From positions 45,773 through 109,772 of the forward strand of contig NZ_PIZV01000024.1 of assembly GCF_002835665.1 (NCBI RefSeq): a stretch of 64,000 bases of DNA, read 5' to 3'. The notes beneath the pieces are model-generated. The model was given only the letters and a program-made list of their open reading frames with translations. It was not told where the DNA came from and ran no database searches. Positions 35,928 to 43,606 of this stretch are shown in pieces. The stretch is from Chryseobacterium sp. PMSZPI (GTDB taxonomy: Bacteria > Bacteroidota > Bacteroidia > Flavobacteriales > Weeksellaceae). A program made the translations under genes and the position numbers. Each line of letters begins with the position of its first letter. The first letter of the stretch is position 1.

Positions 35928-36635
35928 ATGATTACTCCTATCAGATGTATGATTATTGATGATGATGAACTGGACAGACTGGTTCTTCAGCATTACCTCA
36001 AACAGTATGACAATATAGAAATAATAGCTTCTTTCAATTCAGCAGAGAAAGCTATTCCTTATCTTGAATTTCCTGTTGACCTGTTAATTACCGAAACCAA
36101 TTTAAAAGGAATGAGTGGACTTGAATTCAGAAAAATCGCCCATAAAATTCCGGCTTGCATTTTTATTAGCTCTCACCCCGAACAGGCTGCTAGCGTTTTC
36201 GAAATCAACACCTTAGATTTTATCACCAAGCCATTAATAGCAGAACGGTTTCATCAATCTATGCAAAGACTTTTTGATTTTTTTAAAATAAAAGAAAAGT
36301 GTGAATCCTTTGATGCTATGTTTGGAGAAAATCTTATCAAAATAAAAGAAGGGGGCAATATTTTTCAGATTAAAACAACTGATATCTTATATCTGGAAGC
36401 TTTAAAAGACTATACCCGAATCATAACTCCACAAAAGAAGCACTGTATTCTCGATTCCTTGGGCAATCTTCTCCACAAAGATTTTTTCGATTCTTTTGTA
36501 AGAATTCACAGAAGCTACGCTATTCCACGGTATCGCATTCGCGGGAAGAGCAGCCATGAAATCGAATTAACTCACAATATCAAACTTCCCATTGGCAGGG
36601 CCTACAAGAACAACCTTTCCTTTTTCAATCCTTAA
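35928..36635 (+). CDS. Orphan LytTR-family response regulator with Glu at the phosphorylation site
   Basis: Receiver domain (about 5-125) with the acidic pair IIDDDE, then VDLLITETNLKGMSGLEF where canonical receivers have DLxxLDxxMPxMSG: the phospho-acceptor Asp is Glu56. The conserved Lys is in FITKPL. The C-terminal LytTR DNA-binding domain (about 140-235) shows DILYLEALKDYTRI and FVRIHRSYAIPRYRI. Glu often mimics phospho-Asp, so it may be constitutively active. No histidine kinase is adjacent. Two direct repeats lie just downstream. Confidence 0.88.
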   Translation: MITPIRCMIIDDDELDRLVLQHYLKQYDNIEIIASFNSAEKAIPYLEFPVDLLITETNLKGMSGLEFRKIAHKIPACIFISSHPEQAASVFEINTLDFITKPLIAERFHQSMQRLFDFFKIKEKCESFDAMFGENLIKIKEGGNIFQIKTTDILYLEALKDYTRIITPQKKHCILDSLGNLLHKDFFDSFVRIHRSYAIPRYRIRGKSSHEIELTHNIKLPIGRAYKNNLSFFNP

Positions 36636-36659
36636 AAAAGAAATTTATTTTCTGTGTCG

Positions 36660-36691
36660 TTAGTCGATTTTTTTTGCCATTAGTCGATTTT
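36660..36691 (+). promoter_or_regulatory. Two direct repeats TTAGTCGATTTT, possible LytTR site
   Basis: Copies at 36660 and 36680 start 20 bases apart, about two helical turns. LytTR regulators bind paired direct repeats on one face of DNA. Placement directly after the regulator gene suggests autoregulation or control of a downstream transcript, but no binding data can be seen in sequence. Confidence 0.35.
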
Positions 36692-36920
36692 CCTGTCATC
36701 TCATTAAGATACTTGGTAATTTAGTGATCCCAAATTTCATTAAAAATTAAAAAAACAACTCATTAACTCTTTATAACTATTTTCAAAACAGGCACATCGT
36801 AAATACGATGAATTCTAGGAACACAGATAATACTTGTTACCGGGTTGTCTAATCCCCTCCCGGAGGAAATAAAAATATTTCTAAAAGCTGATAACCAGTC
36901 TAGATTTTTCAAACAAAAAG

Positions 36921-36945
36921 AAGTCCGCTACACAGCGGACTTTTG
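36921..36945. terminator. Bidirectional terminator
   Basis: Perfect stem AAGTCCGCT / AGCGGACTT with a four-base loop, T-rich on both sides; it ends the META-domain gene on the minus strand and any plus-strand transcript from the preceding region. Confidence 0.8.
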
Positions 36946-36965
36946 ATATATAAAATGTACACTAT

Positions 36966-37400
36966 TTAATCCCAATCGGCTGCTACAAACTTCATTGAAT
37001 TTCCTTGATCATCTGATAAAGTTAAAAAATGTCCTTCAACAGAATATTTTGTCATATGATCAAACTTCTTCTGAAAAGATGTTTCCAATGCCATATCCTG
37101 ACAGGCCTTCATCGTTCCGACGATATTAGAAATTTTCACTCGTCCATCCTTTTTAAACTCAGAAGTAAAAGACATTTGGTTACATCCCATATAAGCGCTC
37201 CCCTGGATTTTACCCTGGACAATATTAGCGGTCAAATTAACTTCAGCCCTATGATTAATCAGTTGATCTTTGGAAAAGCCATCAAAAGAAACAAGCATCC
37301 ATTGTCTTTGAAGGTTGGGGTTTTTCTCAGGTATTGCAGAGCAACTCAAAACGGAACCGACCAATAAAATGGCAAAAAGTGATAATAGTATTTTTTTCAT
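36966..37400 (-). CDS. META-domain (HslJ-like) lipoprotein
   Basis: The lipoprotein signal MKKILLSLFAILLVGSVLSC is best from the ATG at 37400; another ATG at 37412 adds four residues. The mature part has the META pattern LQRQWMLVSFDGFSKDQLI, SAYMGCNQMSFTS and GTMKACQDMALETSF and ends with FLTLSDDQGNSMKFVAAD. META/HslJ domains occur in exported stress proteins. Single gene, divergent from the S46 peptidase. Confidence 0.87.
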   Translation of the reverse strand: MKKILLSLFAILLVGSVLSCSAIPEKNPNLQRQWMLVSFDGFSKDQLINHRAEVNLTANIVQGKIQGSAYMGCNQMSFTSEFKKDGRVKISNIVGTMKACQDMALETSFQKKFDHMTKYSVEGHFLTLSDDQGNSMKFVAADWD

Positions 37401-37485
37401 GCGGTTTATCATCCCATTTTCGTACCAATCCGGGACAGAATCTCGTAAAAATTAGTAAATTAGCGACACAAAATTATTTTATAAA

Positions 37486-39693
37486 ATGAAAAGACTATTT
37501 CTACTATTCACTTTCTTGCTGAGCTTTGCTCAGATGAGGGCGGATGAGGGGATGTGGCTGCTAATGCTCATCAAAAGACTTAACGGTGTTGATATGCAAA
37601 AAGAAGGTCTACATCTGACGCCTGAAGAAATTTATTCCGTAAACAATTCCAGCTTAAAAGATGCGATCGTAAGTTTCGGTGGTTTCTGTACTGGTGAAAT
37701 TGTTTCAGACAAAGGACTTATATTCACGAATCACCACTGTGGCTATGGTGCAGTAGCAGCAGCTTCTACACCAGAAAAGGACTATTTGAAGAATGGTTTC
37801 TGGGCCATGAAACAAAAAGATGAGTTCAACGCAAAAGATCTTTATGTTAGATTTTTAGTAAGAATGGATGATGCTACACAAAGAATCAATTCTAAACTAA
37901 ATAACAGCATGACCGGAGCTGAGAGAAAAGCTGTTATCGATGCTGAAACAAAAGCAATCCAAACAGAAAATTCAGAAAACGGAAAATACACGGTAGTTGT
38001 AAAAGATTTCTTCAATGGAAATGAATTCTACTATTTCGTATACCAAGATTATAAAGATATCCGATTAGTAGGAGCTCCGCCTTCTTCATTAGGAAAATTC
38101 GGAGGTGATACAGACAACTGGGAATGGCCAAGACATACAGCAGATTTTACTGTGTTCAGAGTATATGCTGACGCTGCAGGAAACCCTGCTGAATACTCTC
38201 CAAGCAATACTCCACTGAAACCTAAGCATTTCCTTCCTGTTTCTCTTAAAGGAATTAAGCCGGGAGATTTCTCCATGATCTTAGGGTATCCTGGAAGAAC
38301 AAACCGTTACCTGACTTCTTACGGAATTCAGCAAATGGTAAGCAGAGATTATCCGGCTTGGGTAGAAGCTTCTAAAACAGCAATGGATGTGATGAAGAAG
38401 TACATGGATAAAGATAAAGCTACTCAGCTAAACTATGCTTCTCAATATGCTTCTGTTGCCAACTATTGGAAAAACAGACAAGGAACAATTGATGCTGTAG
38501 ACAAAAACGGAACGATTTCTGACAAACAAAAAATTGAAGATACTTTCAGAAAATGGTCTGCAATGCCAGGTAACGATGCTTACGATGGTGTTTTAGAAGA
38601 TATTGATGCTTATTACAAGCAGGTTTCAGACAGAAATGTTGAAAGAAATTATGCTACTCAGTTTTCAAGAAATACAAAATATATGTCACTTGCTTTACAG
38701 GTAGGATCTGCGCTTAAAGCTTATGCTGCTCAGGATATGCAAGGAAGACTAGCTATGAAAGCTAAAACAGAAGCAGCGATCAAAGCGGCTTATGAAAACT
38801 TCAACCCAGCTTTGGAGGGAGAAATGCTTGCTGCAATGACAAGCCTTTACCAAGCCAGAGTAAAAAACAAAGAAATAGCATCTGCTACAATCCTAGGTTT
38901 AGATGCTAAAACAGTTTCTAATCTTGCTTATTCTTCAATTTTCGCGAACAAAACTTCTGCAACTAATTTCTTATTGAACCCTGATGCTTTAAAACTTGAT
39001 GCTGATCCACTTTGGAAAACAGCAACCGGTATTGCAGCCGACCAAAAGATGATGGTTGAAAAATTTGTGAAAGTTGATGACAATTTTGCAAAAAACAGCC
39101 GACTTTTCTTAGCCGGATTAATGAAAGCTATGCCTGAGAAAAAATTCTATCCGGATGCTAACTCTACGATGAGATTAACCTATGGTACTGTTGATAAACT
39201 TCCTATCAGAAGTGACAGAAACTACTTCGGTATTACAGATAACTATTACACAGACATGACTGGTCTTGTAGGAAAATATAAGAAAGGTGATGAAGAATTT
39301 GATCTTCCTCAAAGAGTAATCGATCTTTACAACCTAAAAGATTTCGGACAGTATGCTGACGCAGCTGGTTATATGCCGGTAAATTTCCTTTCTAATAATG
39401 ACATTACAGGAGGAAACTCTGGTTCTCCGGTTATTGATGGAGACGGGAACCTTATTGGTATCGCTTTCGATGGAAACAGTGAAGCATTAAGCGGTGATAT
39501 CGTATTTGAACAAGAATGGCAAAAAACAATCAACGTAGATGTTCGTTTCGTTCTTTGGACAATCGATAAATTCGCAGGTGCAAGAAGAATAGTAGATGAG
39601 TTGAAGCTTGTAAGAAGTGAAAACACTCCTGCTGATACAAAATCTAAAAATTCTGGTACTACAGCAACACCAAAGAAAACAAAGAAAAAATAA
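37486..39693 (+). CDS. S46 family dipeptidyl peptidase (DPP7-like)
   Basis: A signal peptide (MKRLFLLFTFLLSFAQMRA) precedes mature ADEGMWL, the usual S46 start. The catalytic triad is visible: His in IFTNHHCGYGA, Asp in DNWEWPRHTADF, Ser645 in TGGNSGSPV. Position 18 residues after Ser645 is Gly663; in Porphyromonas enzymes this site is Gly in DPP7 (hydrophobic P1) and Arg in DPP11 (acidic P1), so DPP7-like specificity is inferred. It releases dipeptides from peptides in the periplasm. A Lys-rich tail ends the protein. Confidence 0.93.
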   Translation: MKRLFLLFTFLLSFAQMRADEGMWLLMLIKRLNGVDMQKEGLHLTPEEIYSVNNSSLKDAIVSFGGFCTGEIVSDKGLIFTNHHCGYGAVAAASTPEKDYLKNGFWAMKQKDEFNAKDLYVRFLVRMDDATQRINSKLNNSMTGAERKAVIDAETKAIQTENSENGKYTVVVKDFFNGNEFYYFVYQDYKDIRLVGAPPSSLGKFGGDTDNWEWPRHTADFTVFRVYADAAGNPAEYSPSNTPLKPKHFLPVSLKGIKPGDFSMILGYPGRTNRYLTSYGIQQMVSRDYPAWVEASKTAMDVMKKYMDKDKATQLNYASQYASVANYWKNRQGTIDAVDKNGTISDKQKIEDTFRKWSAMPGNDAYDGVLEDIDAYYKQVSDRNVERNYATQFSRNTKYMSLALQVGSALKAYAAQDMQGRLAMKAKTEAAIKAAYENFNPALEGEMLAAMTSLYQARVKNKEIASATILGLDAKTVSNLAYSSIFANKTSATNFLLNPDALKLDADPLWKTATGIAADQKMMVEKFVKVDDNFAKNSRLFLAGLMKAMPEKKFYPDANSTMRLTYGTVDKLPIRSDRNYFGITDNYYTDMTGLVGKYKKGDEEFDLPQRVIDLYNLKDFGQYADAAGYMPVNFLSNNDITGGNSGSPVIDGDGNLIGIAFDGNSEALSGDIVFEQEWQKTINVDVRFVLWTIDKFAGARRIVDELKLVRSENTPADTKSKNSGTTATPKKTKKK

Positions 39694-39711
39694 TCTTTTC
39701 TGATATATTTT

Positions 39712-39746
39712 TAAAACCGTGAATGTAATTTTCACGGTTTTTTTAT
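39712..39746 (+). terminator. Terminator of the S46 peptidase gene
   Basis: Stem AAAACCGTGAA / TTCACGGTTTT with a short loop and seven T, 20 bases after the stop. Confidence 0.9.
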
Positions 39747-39770
39747 TTTTGGAATCTAAATTCTTTTATC

Positions 39771-40247
39771 ATGAAGCCACAAGCTATCCAATTTTCAGCC
39801 ATTATAAAACAAAACGGAAACATGAATGCGGCCTATGTAGAATTTCCTTTTTCTACAGAAGAACTCTTCAACAAAAAAGGATTAATAAAAATTAAAGCTA
39901 CATTTGATAATAAAGTGGAATACCGTGGCAGTCTGGCCAAGATGAAGTCTGACTGTCATATTTTAGGTTTAACTCAAGAAATCAGAAAACAGCTTGGAAA
40001 AACATTTGGTGATGAAGTTTCAGTTTCTCTTATTGAAGACAAAGAAGAACGAATCGTTGAAATTGCTGATGATATTGCTTTTATTTTTAATGAAAACCCC
40101 TCAGCAAAAGCTTTATTTGACAAAATGAGTTATACCCATAGAAAAGAGTATATCCGATGGATAGAAGAAGCAAAAAAGCAGGAAACAAGAGAAAACAGAA
40201 AGACTAAAATGATTCAAATGATTTTGGAAGGGAAAAAGGGAATTTAA
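39771..40247 (+). CDS. DUF1905 / YdeI-OmdA family protein
   Basis: A 158-residue protein with an N-terminal DUF1905 beta-barrel-like domain (FSAIIKQNGNMNAAYVEFPF, VEYRGSLAKM, LGKTFGDEVSVSLIED) and a C-terminal helical OmdA segment (ALFDKMSYTHRKEYIRWIEE AKK). Such fusions are common and of unknown function. It stands alone between two terminated genes. Confidence 0.85.
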   Translation: MKPQAIQFSAIIKQNGNMNAAYVEFPFSTEELFNKKGLIKIKATFDNKVEYRGSLAKMKSDCHILGLTQEIRKQLGKTFGDEVSVSLIEDKEERIVEIADDIAFIFNENPSAKALFDKMSYTHRKEYIRWIEEAKKQETRENRKTKMIQMILEGKKGI

Positions 40248-40343
40248 TACAGCTTTCCAACTTTATTATTTTTTTTTGTCAGGATTCATAAAAGAGCTCG
40301 ACTATAGTTGTACATAGCAGTTATAACTATAAAATTCACTTTT

Positions 40344-41567
40344 ATGAAAAAGACTTTTTTAAAAACAGCTGTATTTGCAGCGGGGATTATCACAACATTT
40401 ACACTTTCTTCGTGTAGCGATTCAGACAACGATATGATGAACATGTCTGATCAAAAAACAATCACCTTCGAAAATGTCGTTACCCCAAAAGATTTTGTAG
40501 AAAGCGGAAGCTTTCAGGGAATAGGAACTCCACCAATTATTAAACCCGGACAATCTGTTTCTATCAAGTTCAGTGCGGGTAAAGCGCAATCGCTTATGTT
40601 TGCAACGATGTATGGAGCATCAAAAGACTGGTTTTTTGCTTCCAAACAACCAGGAATCAAGCTTTTTGACAACAATGGTAATGCAATTACGGGAGATGTT
40701 TCTTCCAGCGTTCTATTGTGGGACAACGGGACCAAAGATAATATGACAGGTCAGGCAGAAAGCAAACCTATCATGCAGGTTCCTAATGTAAATGCATCAC
40801 AACTGATGAAGCTTAGTCTAGCTTATGATGATGTAAAATCCGAGTTCACTCTAACCATTACCAACACATCAGGAGGAAGTGCTAATGAAACACCTTTTTC
40901 TCCCGGAGTATGGGCTGTTTCCAACTACAATGGCACACAGCTATTAAACAGCACCCCATTCTTTATGCCTAATGCATTATCAAATCCTGAAATTACGGAT
41001 ATTGCCCAAATGGGAGACATTGCAAAGATGATGACAAAACTTAATGCCAACACAGGTATTATGACAGGGCTATCACCTGCATTAGTAGTAGTTTACCGCG
41101 GTGATAAAAACCCAATCTATGAACTGGGAAAAACAGATAATGGAATGGGATTAAAAGAAATTGCACAATTTGGAAATGTTACAAAACTTCAAAATAGCTT
41201 GAAAGCTTTACCCAATGTAAAAGGAGTATATGTTGCAGGAAATGCACCTGTGCCTCCAGGAAACAAGATCATGACCAGTTTCAAGACGGATCCGGGAGAT
41301 AAAATTGCTTATGCTACCATGTTTGGGTTCTCCAATGACTGGTTTTATGCTAACGAGCAAATGATAGAAGCCAATACCAAAGGAGATATTACTTCAAAAA
41401 CAACATTATTTGATTCAGGGACCGGAGTTGATCAATATCCGGGTGCCGGGAATCGCCAGGCTTTATTTGGAGGGACACCACAAAGTGAAAATATGGTCAT
41501 TTCTAAAGTAGGAACGCAATATCCGGTTCCTGCCGTACAAAATGTAATAAAAGTAACAGTGAATTAA
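40344..41567 (+). CDS. Spondin-domain lipoprotein with two repeats
   Basis: From the ATG at 40344 the protein starts with a lipoprotein signal ending TLSSC. It holds two spondin_N-like repeats: the first with ATMYGASKDWFFASKQPGIK, the second with ATMFGFSNDWFYANEQMIEA. In eukaryotic spondins this domain binds extracellular matrix; in bacteria it is found in exported proteins of unknown function. A longer frame opens at 40308 but adds no signal-compatible sequence. A strong terminator follows. Confidence 0.85.
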   Translation: MKKTFLKTAVFAAGIITTFTLSSCSDSDNDMMNMSDQKTITFENVVTPKDFVESGSFQGIGTPPIIKPGQSVSIKFSAGKAQSLMFATMYGASKDWFFASKQPGIKLFDNNGNAITGDVSSSVLLWDNGTKDNMTGQAESKPIMQVPNVNASQLMKLSLAYDDVKSEFTLTITNTSGGSANETPFSPGVWAVSNYNGTQLLNSTPFFMPNALSNPEITDIAQMGDIAKMMTKLNANTGIMTGLSPALVVVYRGDKNPIYELGKTDNGMGLKEIAQFGNVTKLQNSLKALPNVKGVYVAGNAPVPPGNKIMTSFKTDPGDKIAYATMFGFSNDWFYANEQMIEANTKGDITSKTTLFDSGTGVDQYPGAGNRQALFGGTPQSENMVISKVGTQYPVPAVQNVIKVTVN

Positions 41568-41620
41568 AATTTGTCAGAATCAGTATACATCAGGTTTCAT
41601 CTTGATTGTTTTGGTTTATT

Positions 41621-41655
41621 AAATACCAGGCAGCTTCGCTGCCTGGTATTTATAT
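41621..41655. terminator. Terminator of the spondin-domain gene
   Basis: Stem AAATACCAGGCAGC / GCTGCCTGGTATTT with a three-base loop, 50 bases after the stop and 20 bases from the end of the convergent GNAT gene. Confidence 0.9.
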
Positions 41656-41674
41656 TTAGTAAACTTTAAAAATT

Positions 41675-42310
41675 TTATTCTATTCGTTTTAAAAGGATTG
41701 CAATAGGCTCATCTTCTTTGGGTATAAAGATTTCTTTGTGTGCATAATAGCCAAGCAACGAACAATATAATTTTGCTGAACGTTTGGAACTTGCCAGAAT
41801 ATAAGGTGAATAATATCCTTTCTTATCAAAATACTCCAAAGTCCATTTAAAAATGTGTCCCCCATAACCTTGTCCTTGCTTTTCAGGATGTACTGCAACA
41901 AATGCCGGTTCCATACTTTTTTGAGCCTTCGTCATATCCAGTTGTATATCTCCTTCTTCGTAAAGCCAATGATAGCGGTTCGTACCTTCAGTTCCCAGTA
42001 TTTCGTATACTTGCCGTTTAAATTCATTAGACGTTTGTGAATCATTACCCAACCAGGTCCAAACCAAAATAGCTTTTTGATCAGGGCTACAAAATATCTC
42101 CCCTCCTGAAATAAGCGTGTCCTTAACAATAGATTCGAAAAAATTTTCAAGTATTGTTTCGTCAACATTTTCACCAAATAAAAATCGGGTTACCTGATCG
42201 TGCAAAAAAGCTTTTGCCAAGAGTTTCCATTGCCAGGGCTCAGGTTTAGTAACCTTAACAGGATTATCAAATTTTAGTTTTGAAGGTAAGGTTTCGGTTG
42301 TGTTTTCCAT
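41675..42310 (-). CDS. GNAT family N-acetyltransferase
   Basis: A 211-residue acetyltransferase. The acetyl-CoA-binding motif A is EPAFVAVHPEKQGQGYGGHI (Q/RxxGxG/A type) and motif B follows with SPYILASSKRSAKLYCSLLG. The N-terminal part (about 1-110) is larger than a minimal GNAT. It is 43 bases downstream of the decarboxylase and in line with the NRPS-like gene, so it may acetylate the amine or the product of that pathway. Confidence 0.82.
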   Translation of the reverse strand: MENTTETLPSKLKFDNPVKVTKPEPWQWKLLAKAFLHDQVTRFLFGENVDETILENFFESIVKDTLISGGEIFCSPDQKAILVWTWLGNDSQTSNEFKRQVYEILGTEGTNRYHWLYEEGDIQLDMTKAQKSMEPAFVAVHPEKQGQGYGGHIFKWTLEYFDKKGYYSPYILASSKRSAKLYCSLLGYYAHKEIFIPKEDEPIAILLKRIE

Positions 42311-42353
42311 AATAATATATTGAATTAAAGTGTTATTATTTTTGTAAAGTGAT

Positions 42354-43499
42354 TTAGATATATGTTGGCTCTAATGAAAAGGCAGTATTTTGAACGCTAT
42401 CCTGTAACAGATCTTCAATGAATCGATCAATAGTATCTTTTGATATACCAGGCATACAAACTAAATGAGCCAGATTTTCTTTTGTTGCCAAATTCCATTT
42501 TCTGCATACTGTGGCTGTTGGTTTAGGAAATACAACAGTAATTGCCTTTTCATTACAATAAGCTGTTATATTTCTTTCCTGAAGTTGTTTCACGGTATAC
42601 TTCGCCAACGAAATAGATTCCAATGCTCTTTGAGCCAAACCTTCTTTTCCGTATTTTTTAATCGCATACCACAAAAATACCGGACTGTGCCCATTTCTGG
42701 AACCGGAAATCGTTGTATCTAAAGAATCTATATAAGGTATATATTTTCCAAAACATTCTTTATTATCTTTCTTTACAACCACTATTCCACACGGAAAAGG
42801 ATTCCCAAGAAATTTGTGTCCGCTACACGAAATACTATCAATTCCGTTTTTAAAATCAAATTCCGAATTATCTTCTACAAGGGGAAGATAGGCCCCTGAA
42901 AGTGCTGCATCACAATGGATATAATGAGATTCAACAGCCAATTCCTGCAAAATGCATTTAATTGCTGCAATACTATCTACAGCTTCAGTCATTGTTGTTC
43001 CAATATTAGCAACAATAATTACCGGCAGATGACGGTTTTTCTCTATAGCTTCTTTCAGGCTTTCATAATCCATTTCTCCTTTATCACCACAACGAATCTC
43101 TATAGATGGCATATTCAATAGCCGGATGCTTTTCGATACACTATAATGTGACTCGGATGAATGATAAACAATACCTTTAGGATATAGCTCTCTGGCCATA
43201 TATAAGCTGTAAAGATTTCCCTCACTACCACCATTGGTGACATACCCTGAGTAGTTATTTTCAGGGGCTCTGAATAATGCAGCAAAAAATGCTATAACTT
43301 CTCTTTCAAAAATAAAAGAATCCATTCCATGAGTTCTTTCAATAAAAGGATCACCTGCATTATTGAGGGAATAACGGAATAGATCATACAACATACTATA
43401 ATCATAATCTGTTGCAATGGGATAGCCGATAGAACTTTGTACGTTTTCAGCGATTAGATTAAGGTAATTACTTAATTTTTCTTTTTCTTTAATTGTCAT
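42354..43499 (-). CDS. PLP-dependent histidine decarboxylase-like enzyme
   Basis: A 381-residue group II decarboxylase of the pyridoxal-phosphate fold type I. The cofactor Lys is in SISCSGHKFLGNPFPCG, with the PLP-stacking region YHSSESHYSVSKSIRLL and IHCDAALSGAYLP. Overall sequence resembles bacterial PLP histidine decarboxylases, which make histamine, including those used in acinetobactin-type siderophores; aromatic or other amino acids remain possible. It lies between the NRPS-like gene and the GNAT gene. Confidence 0.82.
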   Translation of the reverse strand: MTIKEKEKLSNYLNLIAENVQSSIGYPIATDYDYSMLYDLFRYSLNNAGDPFIERTHGMDSFIFEREVIAFFAALFRAPENNYSGYVTNGGSEGNLYSLYMARELYPKGIVYHSSESHYSVSKSIRLLNMPSIEIRCGDKGEMDYESLKEAIEKNRHLPVIIVANIGTTMTEAVDSIAAIKCILQELAVESHYIHCDAALSGAYLPLVEDNSEFDFKNGIDSISCSGHKFLGNPFPCGIVVVKKDNKECFGKYIPYIDSLDTTISGSRNGHSPVFLWYAIKKYGKEGLAQRALESISLAKYTVKQLQERNITAYCNEKAITVVFPKPTATVCRKWNLATKENLAHLVCMPGISKDTIDRFIEDLLQDSVQNTAFSLEPTYI

Positions 43500-43575
43500 G
43501 CGATTTTTGATGTTAATATTATTATTTTGTGATTTTTTAAAATAACTACCTATCTCTCAAGCTATTAAAATAAAG

Positions 43576-43605
43576 AAGGTCTGACAGTATTCTGCCAGAC
43601 CTTTT
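43576..43605 (-). terminator. Terminator after the NRPS-like gene
   Basis: Stem AAGGTCTGaCAG / CTGcCAGACCTT with a four-base loop lies between the NRPS-like stop and the decarboxylase, so the decarboxylase may be expressed partly from its own start. Confidence 0.75.
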
Positions 43606-43606
43606 A

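Larger units (their letters stand above)
36636..36965. other. 330-base intergenic region with repeats, small hairpins and a terminator
   Basis: After the direct repeats the region holds a hairpin CATCGTaaatACGATG (36794-36809), the self-complementary stretch CCTCCCGGAGG (36857-36867) and a strong hairpin near 36921-36942. A 14-codon frame starts at 36808 but has no ribosome-binding site. No gene is recognised; a small RNA is possible. Confidence 0.4.

Noticed and set aside
36808..36852. 14-codon frame in the gap after the LytTR gene
   Set aside because: No ribosome-binding site and the ATG lies in a hairpin arm; not enough to call a gene.
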